From Sediminibacterium sp. (lineage in GTDB: Bacteria > Bacteroidota > Bacteroidia > Chitinophagales > Chitinophagaceae): DNA of 5,079 nucleotides. Shown piece by piece: positions 1 through 5,079 of the stretch. A program made the translations under genes and the position numbers. Under the pieces are notes generated by a model. The model worked only from the letters and a program-made list of their open reading frames with translations, searched no databases and had not been told where the DNA came from. The stretch is from assembly GCA_017987615.1 (NCBI GenBank), contig JAGNTI010000112.1:1-5079 (forward strand). Reading direction: 5' to 3'. The stretch's first letter is position 1. Each line of letters begins with the position of its first letter.

Positions 1-2
1 TT

Positions 3-56
3 AAAGATAGGGTTGTAAATAATTCGGCGCTCTATTTTTTACACGAACTTGGATGA
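3..56 (+). CDS. Possible 3' end of an unidentified upstream gene
   Basis: An open frame enters from the left edge and reads 17 codons (KDRVVNNSALYFLHELG) to a TGA at 54-56. The codons read like ordinary protein and this stretch is a little more GC-rich than the DNA that follows, which suggests the tail of a gene starting outside the window. Seventeen codons without a stop can easily occur by chance, and I do not recognise the protein. The other two forward frames contain stops within the first 20 bases, and the reverse strand shows no convincing frame. Confidence 0.3.
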   Translation, partial: KDRVVNNSALYFLHELG

Positions 57-322
57 ATGGCAAAATAAATTAAACAAATCGGTGAAAATTTGTGGATTTC
101 TAGGGAATAAGCCTCTTATACTGAGGTATTTAGGACTTATACATAAGGGTTAAAGTTATTTTTTAGTAACCAAATTTGGCTATTTCAATAAATTAACTAA
201 TTTGTAAGCCCAAAGGGTTTATTTGAAAAATTTTTACGTTTAAATTATTTTCATTTGAATCCAAAAGGAACAAATTTTTAAATCGGTTTTAATTATTTAA
301 AAAACAAAAAATCTATCGAATC
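57..322. other. AT-rich noncoding leader upstream of the exbB operon
   Basis: No supportable gene lies here; all frames are broken by stops. The operon promoter should be in this stretch, but I find no perfect TAnnTTTG element. The nearest candidate is TTCATTTG at 250-257 (one mismatch), with a TTTG at 222-225 placed 24 bases upstream, slightly too far. Small structures are present: an imperfect hairpin at 205-221 (TAAGCCC, loop AAA, GGGTTTA, one G-T pair), a 10-base palindrome CCAAATTTGG at 170-179 and AAAAATTTTT at 226-235. The last could be an A-tract that bends DNA. None of these is clear enough to call as a defined site. Confidence 0.5.
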
Positions 323-1189
323 ATGGCTGAGACAAAACCAACTGCAACAGCTGCAAAAAGTAGTTCAACTGCACAACCTAACAAAAGCAGTAACTTAGTT
401 GCAACAATCGCTCCAATTGCTTGTATTATTGGCGGTTACCTTATTTGGCGCGTACTATTAGGAAGCGCTTCTAACTTTACAACTCCTGATCCTGATGCTA
501 GCCATTGGTTTTGGCCTAACCACAAAGGACCAAAAGGAACTTTTACAAAAATGTATGAAGGTGGTATCATTGTACCTATCCTTATTGGTTGTTTATTAAC
601 TGTATTAACTTTCGTAATCGAAAGATTATTAACTGTAAATAAAGCTTCTGGTACTGGAAATATTGCTGAGTTTGTGCGTAAAGTACAATTCCATTTAGCA
701 AACAAAGACGTTGAAAAAGCGTTAGCTGAGTGCGATAAGCAACAAGGTTCTGTAGGTAATGTAATGAAAGCTGGTCTTAAGAAATACAAAGAAATGATTT
801 CTAATACCGAGCTTACTACAGATCAAAAAGTATTAAACATTCAAAAAGAAGTAGAAGAAGCAACAGCGCTTGAACTTCCTATGTTAGAAAAGAACTTAGT
901 GTTCTTATCAACTATCGCATCAGTAGCAACCTTATTAGGTCTATTAGGTACGGTAATGGGTATGATCCGTTCATTCTCTAAATTAGGTGACGAAGGTGGT
1001 GGAGAGGCTGCTCGTGAATTATCTCAAGGTATCTCTGAGGCCCTTTACAATACGGCTTTAGGTATTGGTACTTCTGCGGTAGCGATCATCATGTACAACG
1101 TATTTACAACTCGTATCGATGCAGTTACTTACGGTATTGATGAGTCTGGTTTCACATTAACACAAAGCTTTGCTGCGAACTACAAATAG
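323..1189 (+). CDS. exbB: MotA/TolQ/ExbB family proton channel protein (ExbB)
   Basis: This is the ExbB-type inner-membrane subunit, which with ExbD forms the proton channel that powers TonB. It has 288 residues and four likely membrane helices, at about 24-47, 81-105, 192-216 and 240-262. E. coli ExbB has three, so the first helix and the following aromatic loop (51-80, with HWFWPNHKGP) are additional. The diagnostic MotA_ExbB core is intact: LGLLGTVMGMIRSF near 204-218 and GISEALYNTALGIGTSAVAI near 236-255. T210, E239 and T244 fall at positions matching E. coli T148, E176 and T181 of the proton path. The large cytoplasmic loop (about 106-190) is charged and helical. The ATG at 323 follows an A-rich leader with no Shine-Dalgarno, as is normal in Bacteroidota. 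It is the first gene of the operon, and a hairpin covers its stop codon. Confidence 0.95.
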   Translation: MAETKPTATAAKSSSTAQPNKSSNLVATIAPIACIIGGYLIWRVLLGSASNFTTPDPDASHWFWPNHKGPKGTFTKMYEGGIIVPILIGCLLTVLTFVIERLLTVNKASGTGNIAEFVRKVQFHLANKDVEKALAECDKQQGSVGNVMKAGLKKYKEMISNTELTTDQKVLNIQKEVEEATALELPMLEKNLVFLSTIASVATLLGLLGTVMGMIRSFSKLGDEGGGEAARELSQGISEALYNTALGIGTSAVAIIMYNVFTTRIDAVTYGIDESGFTLTQSFAANYK

Positions 1190-1203
1190 TTGTATCAACT
1201 ATT
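1185..1203 (+). promoter_or_regulatory. Intercistronic hairpin over the exbB stop codon
   Basis: AATAGTTG (1185-1192), a TAT loop and CAACTATT (1196-1203) form a perfect 8-bp inverted repeat that includes the TAG stop of exbB. No T-tract follows, so it does not look like a terminator. A possible role, inferred only, is protecting the exbB 3' end or lowering downstream expression, which would favour the excess of ExbB over ExbD found in known Ton complexes. Confidence 0.4.
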
Positions 1204-1258
1204 ATGTAATCCAACAAGTTTTGAATCTTAATCTGAGAACCTACTAAATTAATTAACA

Positions 1259-1906
1259 ATGGGAAGAGCCAAATTACCACGTAAGAGCACCAACATAGAC
1301 ATGACGGCTATGTGTGATGTGGCGTTCCTTCTATTGTCGTTCTTTATCTTAACAACAAAGTTTAAACCTGCAGAAGCAATTGCAGTTACCACTCCAAGTT
1401 CGGTAGCAGCAAAAGTGGCTCCAGATAAAGACCTTGTGTTAATTACGATCGACAAAGACGGAAAAGTTTTTCTTACGATGGATAATGAACAAATTAAAGA
1501 AGTAGTGGCTAACACACTAAATACCACCATGAATCTTGGCGTAGACGTAAATGCGTTTAAAAAAGCTGGATTTTATGGCGCACCATTTAGCGGCCTTGCT
1601 TCATTCCTTCAAATCCCTGAAGAAAAACGCAAAGGAGACCTGCTACCAGGTATTCCAGTAAAAGATTCTACAGACAATCAATTGAATACTTGGATACGTG
1701 TTATTAAAGATGCGTACTTAGGCAAGAAAATGAATCTTTTATTAAAAGGCGATAATGCTTCTAAGTATCCTGCATTTAAAGCGGTGGTAGATGCTTTCAA
1801 AAAGAACGACGAACAGAAGTTCCAAATGATTACAAATCCTGAAAGCGTTCCAACCGGTACAGAATTATGGAAACTTACGATGGCGGGTGAGAAGAGAGAC
1901 GAATAG
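1259..1906 (+). CDS. exbD: Biopolymer transporter ExbD, long form (first ExbD paralogue)
   Basis: ExbD-type partner of ExbB with a single N-terminal membrane helix (about 19-37) and a periplasmic domain. The signature STNIDMTAMCDVAFLLLSFF spans residues 10-29, and D20 matches the essential membrane aspartate (E. coli D25) that carries protons. At 215 residues it is much longer than E. coli ExbD (141). The extra length lies within the periplasmic part, roughly residues 85-150, and includes GFYGAPFSGLASFL, GIPV and a QLNTWIRVI segment. The canonical C-terminal half (KKMNLLLKGDNASKYPAFKA at 156-175, and on to QMITN) follows it. The ATG at 1259 is preceded by AATTAATTAACA with no ribosome-binding site. 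It lies 69 bases after exbB and 36 before the second exbD, consistent with co-transcription. Similar long ExbD proteins are, from memory, common in Bacteroidota. Confidence 0.92.
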   Translation: MGRAKLPRKSTNIDMTAMCDVAFLLLSFFILTTKFKPAEAIAVTTPSSVAAKVAPDKDLVLITIDKDGKVFLTMDNEQIKEVVANTLNTTMNLGVDVNAFKKAGFYGAPFSGLASFLQIPEEKRKGDLLPGIPVKDSTDNQLNTWIRVIKDAYLGKKMNLLLKGDNASKYPAFKAVVDAFKKNDEQKFQMITNPESVPTGTELWKLTMAGEKRDE

Positions 1907-1942
1907 ACAAAATATCATTCACGAAAATTAAATGCTACTATC

Positions 1943-2488
1943 ATGGCAGAAATGGATACATCGAGTGGCGGGGGTCATAAAAAGGGCCCCGGGGTCAAAA
2001 AAGGGAAGAAGCTATCTACCCGTGTAGACCTAACACCCATGGTTGACTTGGGTTTTCTACTCATTACATTTTTTATTTTCACCACAACCATGAGCCAGCC
2101 AACTGCGCTGAAACTCATGTTGCCAAAGGATGCAGATAAGCCAGAAGAACAAAATAAAGCGAAAGAATCAGGTGTTATCACACTTTTATTAGGAAAAGAC
2201 AATACTGTTTTTTACTACGAAGGTCAACTTGATAACACGGCTTCTAACTTTAAATCTTCTAACTTTTCTGGAATTCGTGAAGTGTTGCTTGATAAAAAAA
2301 GCCGTACTCCTGAAAAAGATTTGGTAGTGGTGTTAAAAGCATCTTCTGAAAGCACGTATAAAAACGTAGTTGATATCTTAGACGAAATGACCATCAACGT
2401 GTTAAAGCGTTATGCATTAGTTGATATCACAGCGCAAGAAGAAGAGCTCGTTAAAATATCTGTTGCAAACGCTGCACCAGCAAACTAA
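1943..2488 (+). CDS. exbD: Biopolymer transporter ExbD, second paralogue
   Basis: A second, divergent ExbD of 181 residues. A basic, glycine-rich cytoplasmic tail (residues 9-27, with two KKG repeats) precedes the signature STRVDLTPMVDLGFLLITFF at 25-44. D35 is the equivalent of the proton-carrying aspartate. One membrane helix (about 34-52) leads to a periplasmic domain (53-181) containing the typical strand-helix pattern (DLVVVLKAS near 126-134, then YKNVVDILDEM). It lacks the insertion seen in the preceding ExbD. Because both copies keep the key aspartate and differ in length, they may form an ExbD heterodimer in the ExbB pore; this is inference. The ATG at 1943 gives the longest form; Met4 is a possible alternative. 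It is 36 bases after the first exbD and 21 before tonB. Confidence 0.93.
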   Translation: MAEMDTSSGGGHKKGPGVKKGKKLSTRVDLTPMVDLGFLLITFFIFTTTMSQPTALKLMLPKDADKPEEQNKAKESGVITLLLGKDNTVFYYEGQLDNTASNFKSSNFSGIREVLLDKKSRTPEKDLVVVLKASSESTYKNVVDILDEMTINVLKRYALVDITAQEEELVKISVANAAPAN

Positions 2489-2509
2489 TTATTTAAAGAA
2501 GAACCGATC

Positions 2510-3334
2510 ATGGACGTAAACAAAATATTAACAGCGGATATCCTCGATATTTTATTTGAGGGTAAAAATAAAGCGTACGGTGCTTATGATTTAAGACGCA
2601 CCTACGAAAAGCGTGTCAAAATTGCCCTTGGTGGTACTTTTGCCATTTGCCTTCTTTTGTTCGTTGGTTCTATTGTTGCTAATTCTTCTTCTAAAAGCAA
2701 ATCTCAAATTATTGTTGAAGACGTTAATTTGGAAAATGTAAAAGAAGAGAAGAAGCCTGAACCACCGCCGCCGCCGCCACCACCAAAACAAGAACCTCCA
2801 AAAATCGAAATGGCAAAATTCACCCCTCCAAAAATTGTGAAGGATGAAGAAGTAAAGCCTGAAGATGAAATCAAAGAGGTTGAAAAATTGGAAGACACTA
2901 AAATTGGTACGATTAACCAAGAAGGTGCTAAGGATGACGGTATCGTTGCGCCTCCAGTAGAAAAAGGTACTGGAACGGTAGAAGCGCCAAAAGAAGAAGA
3001 TTACGATAAGGTATTTACCGTGGTACAAATCCCTGCAGAATTCCCTGGTGGACTTCCTGCTTGGGCTAAATACCTTGAGCGTAACCTTAATCGTGACTTA
3101 CCAGTAGACAATGGAGCACCTCCAGGAAAATACACTGTCATTGTATCATTTATCGTTGACAAAAACGGTGGTATCTCTGAAGTACAAGCAGAAAACGATC
3201 CTGGTTACGGAACCAAAGAAGAAGCGGTTCGTGTAATTAAAAAAGGACCATCATGGAAGCCAGCCGTTCAAAACGGTCGAAACGTAATTTATCGTCACAG
3301 ACAATCTATTACATTCATGGTTTCTGAAGAATAA
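2510..3334 (+). CDS. tonB: Energy transducer TonB
   Basis: TonB carries energy from the ExbB/ExbD channel to outer-membrane TonB-dependent receptors. This 274-residue protein has four parts. First is a cytoplasmic segment (1-36) with the Bacteroidota motif FEGKNKAYGAYDLRRTY (16-32). Second is one membrane helix (about 37-57). Third is a flexible periplasmic linker (58-168) with eight consecutive prolines at 85-92 and many Lys/Glu/Pro residues. Fourth is the C-terminal TonB domain (about 170-272), with FPGG (178-181), PGKYTVIVSFIVDKNGGISE (205-224), EEAVRVIKKGPSWKPAVQNG (237-256) and a final ITFMV strand. The membrane helix has no histidine, whereas E. coli TonB requires His20 there. The ATG at 2510 lies 21 bases after exbD and keeps the N-terminal motif intact. 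It is the last gene of the operon, with a strong terminator 20 bases after its stop. Confidence 0.95.
   Translation: MDVNKILTADILDILFEGKNKAYGAYDLRRTYEKRVKIALGGTFAICLLLFVGSIVANSSSKSKSQIIVEDVNLENVKEEKKPEPPPPPPPPKQEPPKIEMAKFTPPKIVKDEEVKPEDEIKEVEKLEDTKIGTINQEGAKDDGIVAPPVEKGTGTVEAPKEEDYDKVFTVVQIPAEFPGGLPAWAKYLERNLNRDLPVDNGAPPGKYTVIVSFIVDKNGGISEVQAENDPGYGTKEEAVRVIKKGPSWKPAVQNGRNVIYRHRQSITFMVSEE
2762..2785 (+). repeat. CCA/CCG codon run encoding eight prolines in tonB
   Basis: CCA, four CCG and three CCA codons in a row encode Pro85-Pro92 of the periplasmic linker. Such runs are typical of TonB linkers and are the kind of sequence that needs elongation factor P for efficient translation. The short repeat could vary in length between strains. 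Confidence 0.8.
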
Positions 3335-3354
3335 TTTGATACACTTGTATCTAT

Positions 3355-3383
3355 AAAAAGCCACCGAAATTCGGTGGCTTTTT
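3355..3383 (+). terminator. Rho-independent terminator of the exbB-exbD-exbD-tonB operon
   Basis: GCCACCGA (3360-3367), a three-base loop and TCGGTGGC (3371-3378) form an 8-bp stem that extends with five A-T pairs (AAAAA at 3355-3359, TTTTT at 3379-3383). The 3' arm continues as TTTTTGTTTT, a good T-tract. It starts 20 bases after the tonB stop. The flanking A-tract could also allow termination from the other strand, but no gene here reads that way. Confidence 0.92.
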
Positions 3384-3410
3384 GTTTTCATTCCATTTCG
3401 TGTACTTTTG
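3381..3410 (+). promoter_or_regulatory. Predicted Bacteroidota-type promoter of mnmE
   Basis: TTTG (3381-3384), an 18-base spacer and TACTTTTG (3403-3410) match the Bacteroidota consensus TTTG / TAnnTTTG; the spacer is near the usual 19-21 bases. Transcription would start about 5-8 bases downstream, near 3415-3418, leaving a leader of roughly 25 bases before the ATG at 3442. The -33 element overlaps the T-tract of the tonB terminator. Confidence 0.6.
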
Positions 3411-3441
3411 ATAAAATTTTAAGCAAGTGGCAAGTCATGTA

Positions 3442-4809
3442 ATGGATTGGAACGACACGGTAGTAGCACTTGCTACACCACCTGGTATGGGTGCAATTGC
3501 CGTTATTAGAGTAAGTGGTGCGCAAACTTTTTCTATCCTCAATGATTTATTTCCTTCAAAAAATTTATTAGAACAAGCTTCGCATACGATTGTAGTTGGC
3601 ATGTTAAAAGACCAAGGCAAAGTACTCGACGAAGTAGTACTCTCTTTATTTAAAGGCCCCAAATCATACACCGGCGAAGACGTTATTGAAATCAGTTGCC
3701 ACGGTTCTGGATATATACAATCGCAAATTATTGCAGCGATTACCGCGCGCGGTGCAAGGCTTGCAAAAGCTGGAGAATTTACGCAGCGCGCGTTTTTAAA
3801 TGGCAAATTAGATTTAGCGCAGGCAGAGTCTGTAGCAGATTTAATTGCCAGTAATTCGGAGGCAAGTAAGCGTGCAGCTATTCATACCATGCGTGGTGGA
3901 TTCTCTACTGACCTAGCAGCACTTCGTGAACAGCTCATTACATTTTCGGCACTCATAGAATTAGAACTTGATTTTTCTGAAGAAGATGTGGCATTTGCCG
4001 ACCGTTCTGCACTGCATAATTTGGTATCTAATTTGCAAGGGGCCACAAAGCAACTGGTAGATTCATTTGCACTTGGCAATGTGATTAAAAACGGCGTACA
4101 AGTAGCTATTATTGGAAAACCCAATGCAGGAAAATCTACATTACTCAATGCGCTCTTAAATGAAAACAGAGCGATTGTTAGTGATATAGCGGGCACCACA
4201 CGTGACACCATCGAAGAAGTGATTAATATTGATGGCGTACTTTTTAGACTCATTGATACAGCAGGCATACGTACCCAAACGGATGATGTAATTGAACAGT
4301 TAGGCGTAGCTAAAAGTCTCGAAAAAATGAATGCTGCTGATTTAGTGGTATATCTTTTTGATGCACAAACAACCAGCTTACAAGACATTGAAGTAGTGGC
4401 TGCCGAGCTTACTGCTTCAGGTATTAAGCATGTGCTAGTTGCCAATAAAATTGACAGCATTGATGCACCTGCACTTGCTAAGCTTGCAACTATGGAAAGT
4501 ATTGTATGCATTGCAGCTAAAAATAAAACGGCTATTGATACACTTAAAAATGCACTTGTAAAAAAAGCCGTTGGTGGTGATTTGCAAACCGAATCTACGG
4601 TGGTTACCAATGCTAGACACCACGAAGCGCTTGTTAAATTAAGTGAAGCACTAGAAGATGTGAATACTGGCCTGCATCAAAAAATTACTGGAGATTTACT
4701 CGCACTTGATATTAGGCAGTGCTTACATTATTTAGGACTCATAACTGGCGAAATCACCAATGATGATCAACTAGATTATATTTTTTCTAAATTCTGTATT
4801 GGAAAATAG
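3442..4809 (+). CDS. mnmE: tRNA modification GTPase MnmE (TrmE)
   Basis: MnmE works with MnmG in the cytoplasm to build the 5-carboxymethylaminomethyl (cmnm5) group on wobble uridine 34 of certain tRNAs, using a folate one-carbon donor and GTP hydrolysis. From the ATG at 3442 it has 455 residues, a normal length. Visible parts are the N-terminal folate-binding domain with DTVVALATPPG (5-15) and GEFTQRAFLNGKLDLAQAE (111-129), a helical domain with LDFSEEDV (176-183), and an inserted G domain. The G domain has G1 GKPNAGKST (225-233), G2 GTTRDT (251-256), G3 DTAG (272-275), G4 NKID (335-338) and a G5-like AAK (358-360). N228 and E285 align with the potassium-binding Asn226 and catalytic Glu282 of E. 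coli. The protein ends in the family's C-terminal CIGK. An upstream in-frame GTG at 3427 would add only MASHV, which does not resemble the family N-terminus; the predicted promoter also favours 3442. Confidence 0.96.
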   Translation: MDWNDTVVALATPPGMGAIAVIRVSGAQTFSILNDLFPSKNLLEQASHTIVVGMLKDQGKVLDEVVLSLFKGPKSYTGEDVIEISCHGSGYIQSQIIAAITARGARLAKAGEFTQRAFLNGKLDLAQAESVADLIASNSEASKRAAIHTMRGGFSTDLAALREQLITFSALIELELDFSEEDVAFADRSALHNLVSNLQGATKQLVDSFALGNVIKNGVQVAIIGKPNAGKSTLLNALLNENRAIVSDIAGTTRDTIEEVINIDGVLFRLIDTAGIRTQTDDVIEQLGVAKSLEKMNAADLVVYLFDAQTTSLQDIEVVAAELTASGIKHVLVANKIDSIDAPALAKLATMESIVCIAAKNKTAIDTLKNALVKKAVGGDLQTESTVVTNARHHEALVKLSEALEDVNTGLHQKITGDLLALDIRQCLHYLGLITGEITNDDQLDYIFSKFCIGK

Positions 4810-4829
4810 CTTCACTTTTAATTTGTGCT

Positions 4830-5079
4830 ATGCCAAAAAAATTACTTTGTATCATCTTTATGGTTATTTCATATTTTGGAAATAGTCAAGTGGTTGAGTC
4901 CAGTCAATTCATTTATGATACGGCTTCTTTTGCATCATCACATGCGTCTACTATTGTTGAAACCCCCAAAGGAATTTTGGCAGCTTGGTTTGGCGGTAAA
5001 TTTGAAGGCGATAAAGAAGTAAATATATATGCAAGCTGGCTGGTTAATAATAAATGGTCTGCTCCATTTATTATTGCAG
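4830..5079 (+). CDS. Secreted BNR/sialidase-fold protein, N-terminal part (runs off window)
   Basis: An open frame starts at ATG 4830 and continues past the window edge, giving 83 visible residues. Residues 1-20 (MPKKLLCIIFMVISYFGNSQ) look like a signal peptide, probably cut near the final Ser/Gln, so the product is likely exported. Residues 35-64 (FASSHASTIVET, then GILAAWFGGKFEGDKEVNIY) and KWSAPFIIA near the end resemble the first blade of BNR/sialidase-like six-bladed propellers (BNR_2 type), often annotated exo-alpha-sialidase. The typical sialidase RIP arginine motif is not seen; SHAST occupies that place. The substrate therefore cannot be named. The start lies 20 bases after the mnmE stop without a terminator between, so it may be read from the mnmE promoter. 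An overlapping frame from GTG 4825 is not a gene. Confidence 0.75.
   Translation, partial: MPKKLLCIIFMVISYFGNSQVVESSQFIYDTASFASSHASTIVETPKGILAAWFGGKFEGDKEVNIYASWLVNNKWSAPFIIA

Noticed and set aside
205..221. Hairpin TAAGCCC-AAA-GGGTTTA as a terminator of an upstream gene
   Set aside because: The stem includes a G-T pair and is not followed by a clean T-tract; it lies 150 bases past the only possible upstream gene end.
222..257. TTTG with TTCATTTG as the exbB operon promoter
   Set aside because: One mismatch in the -7 element and a 24-base spacer, longer than usual; not strong enough to call as a feature.
2591..3028. Reverse-strand open frame (145 residues) inside tonB
   Set aside because: Phe/Arg/Trp-rich product arising from the complement of Lys/Glu/Pro codons in the TonB linker; no family resemblance.
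3427..3441. GTG 3427 as the start of mnmE
   Set aside because: It adds MASHV, which does not match the MnmE N-terminus, and lies only about 10 bases from the predicted transcription start; ATG 3442 gives the usual family start.
3882..4610. Long reverse-strand open frame (242 residues) inside mnmE
   Set aside because: Antisense to a fully conserved MnmE coding region; its Ser/Ala/Thr-rich content is typical of a shadow frame.
4818..4825. TTAATTTG as a promoter for the sialidase-like gene
   Set aside because: Mismatch to TAnnTTTG and only four bases before the ATG, which would require a leaderless transcript; read-through from mnmE is simpler.
4825..5022. Open frame from GTG 4825 (65 residues)
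   Set aside because: It overlaps, in a different frame, the gene starting at ATG 4830, which has a signal peptide and recognisable BNR/sialidase-like sequence; the 4825 frame gives no sensible protein.
1..5079. CRISPR array, tRNA, rRNA, insertion sequence or phage element
   Set aside because: No spaced direct repeats, cloverleaf-like sequence, transposase-like frame or terminal inverted repeats were seen on either strand.

Overview
The window looks like a chromosomal segment from a member of the Bacteroidota, most likely near the Chitinophagaceae/Sphingobacteriia; the rank below phylum is inferred from remembered protein style, not from a search. Four things support this. The gene order is exbB-exbD-exbD-tonB. 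The TonB has the Bacteroidota-type N-terminal motif (NKAYGAYDLRR) and a C-terminal domain of the FPGG...PSWKPAVQNG type. There are no convincing Shine-Dalgarno sequences. One promoter closely matches the Bacteroidota -33/-7 pattern (TTTG, then TAnnTTTG). The DNA is AT-rich.

Layout: positions 1-322 are AT-rich and essentially noncoding, possibly with the last 17 codons of an unknown upstream gene at the very edge. Four tightly spaced + strand genes follow: exbB (323-1189), a long exbD (1259-1906), a second, shorter exbD (1943-2488) and tonB (2510-3334). Gaps of 69, 36 and 21 bases and no internal terminator suggest one operon. An 8-bp perfect hairpin overlaps the exbB stop codon. A strong intrinsic terminator (3355-3383) closes the unit. 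A Bacteroidota-type promoter whose -33 element lies in the terminator's T-tract then appears to start mnmE (best start 3442, end 4809). Twenty bases after mnmE, a secreted BNR/sialidase-fold protein begins at 4830 and runs off the window.

How the genes work together: ExbB and the two ExbD proteins should form an inner-membrane proton channel that energises TonB, which in turn drives TonB-dependent (SusC-like or siderophore) receptors in the outer membrane. MnmE is an unrelated housekeeping GTPase for tRNA wobble-uridine modification. The last gene is probably for glycan processing at the cell surface or in the periplasm, a common consumer of TonB-driven uptake in this phylum, but no direct link is visible.

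I see no new multi-gene system here. The points most worth a second look are the departures from the E. coli Ton model (an extra ExbB helix, an enlarged ExbD, no transmembrane His in TonB), the promoter overlapping the terminator, the hairpin at the exbB stop, and the missing sialidase arginine motif in the last gene.
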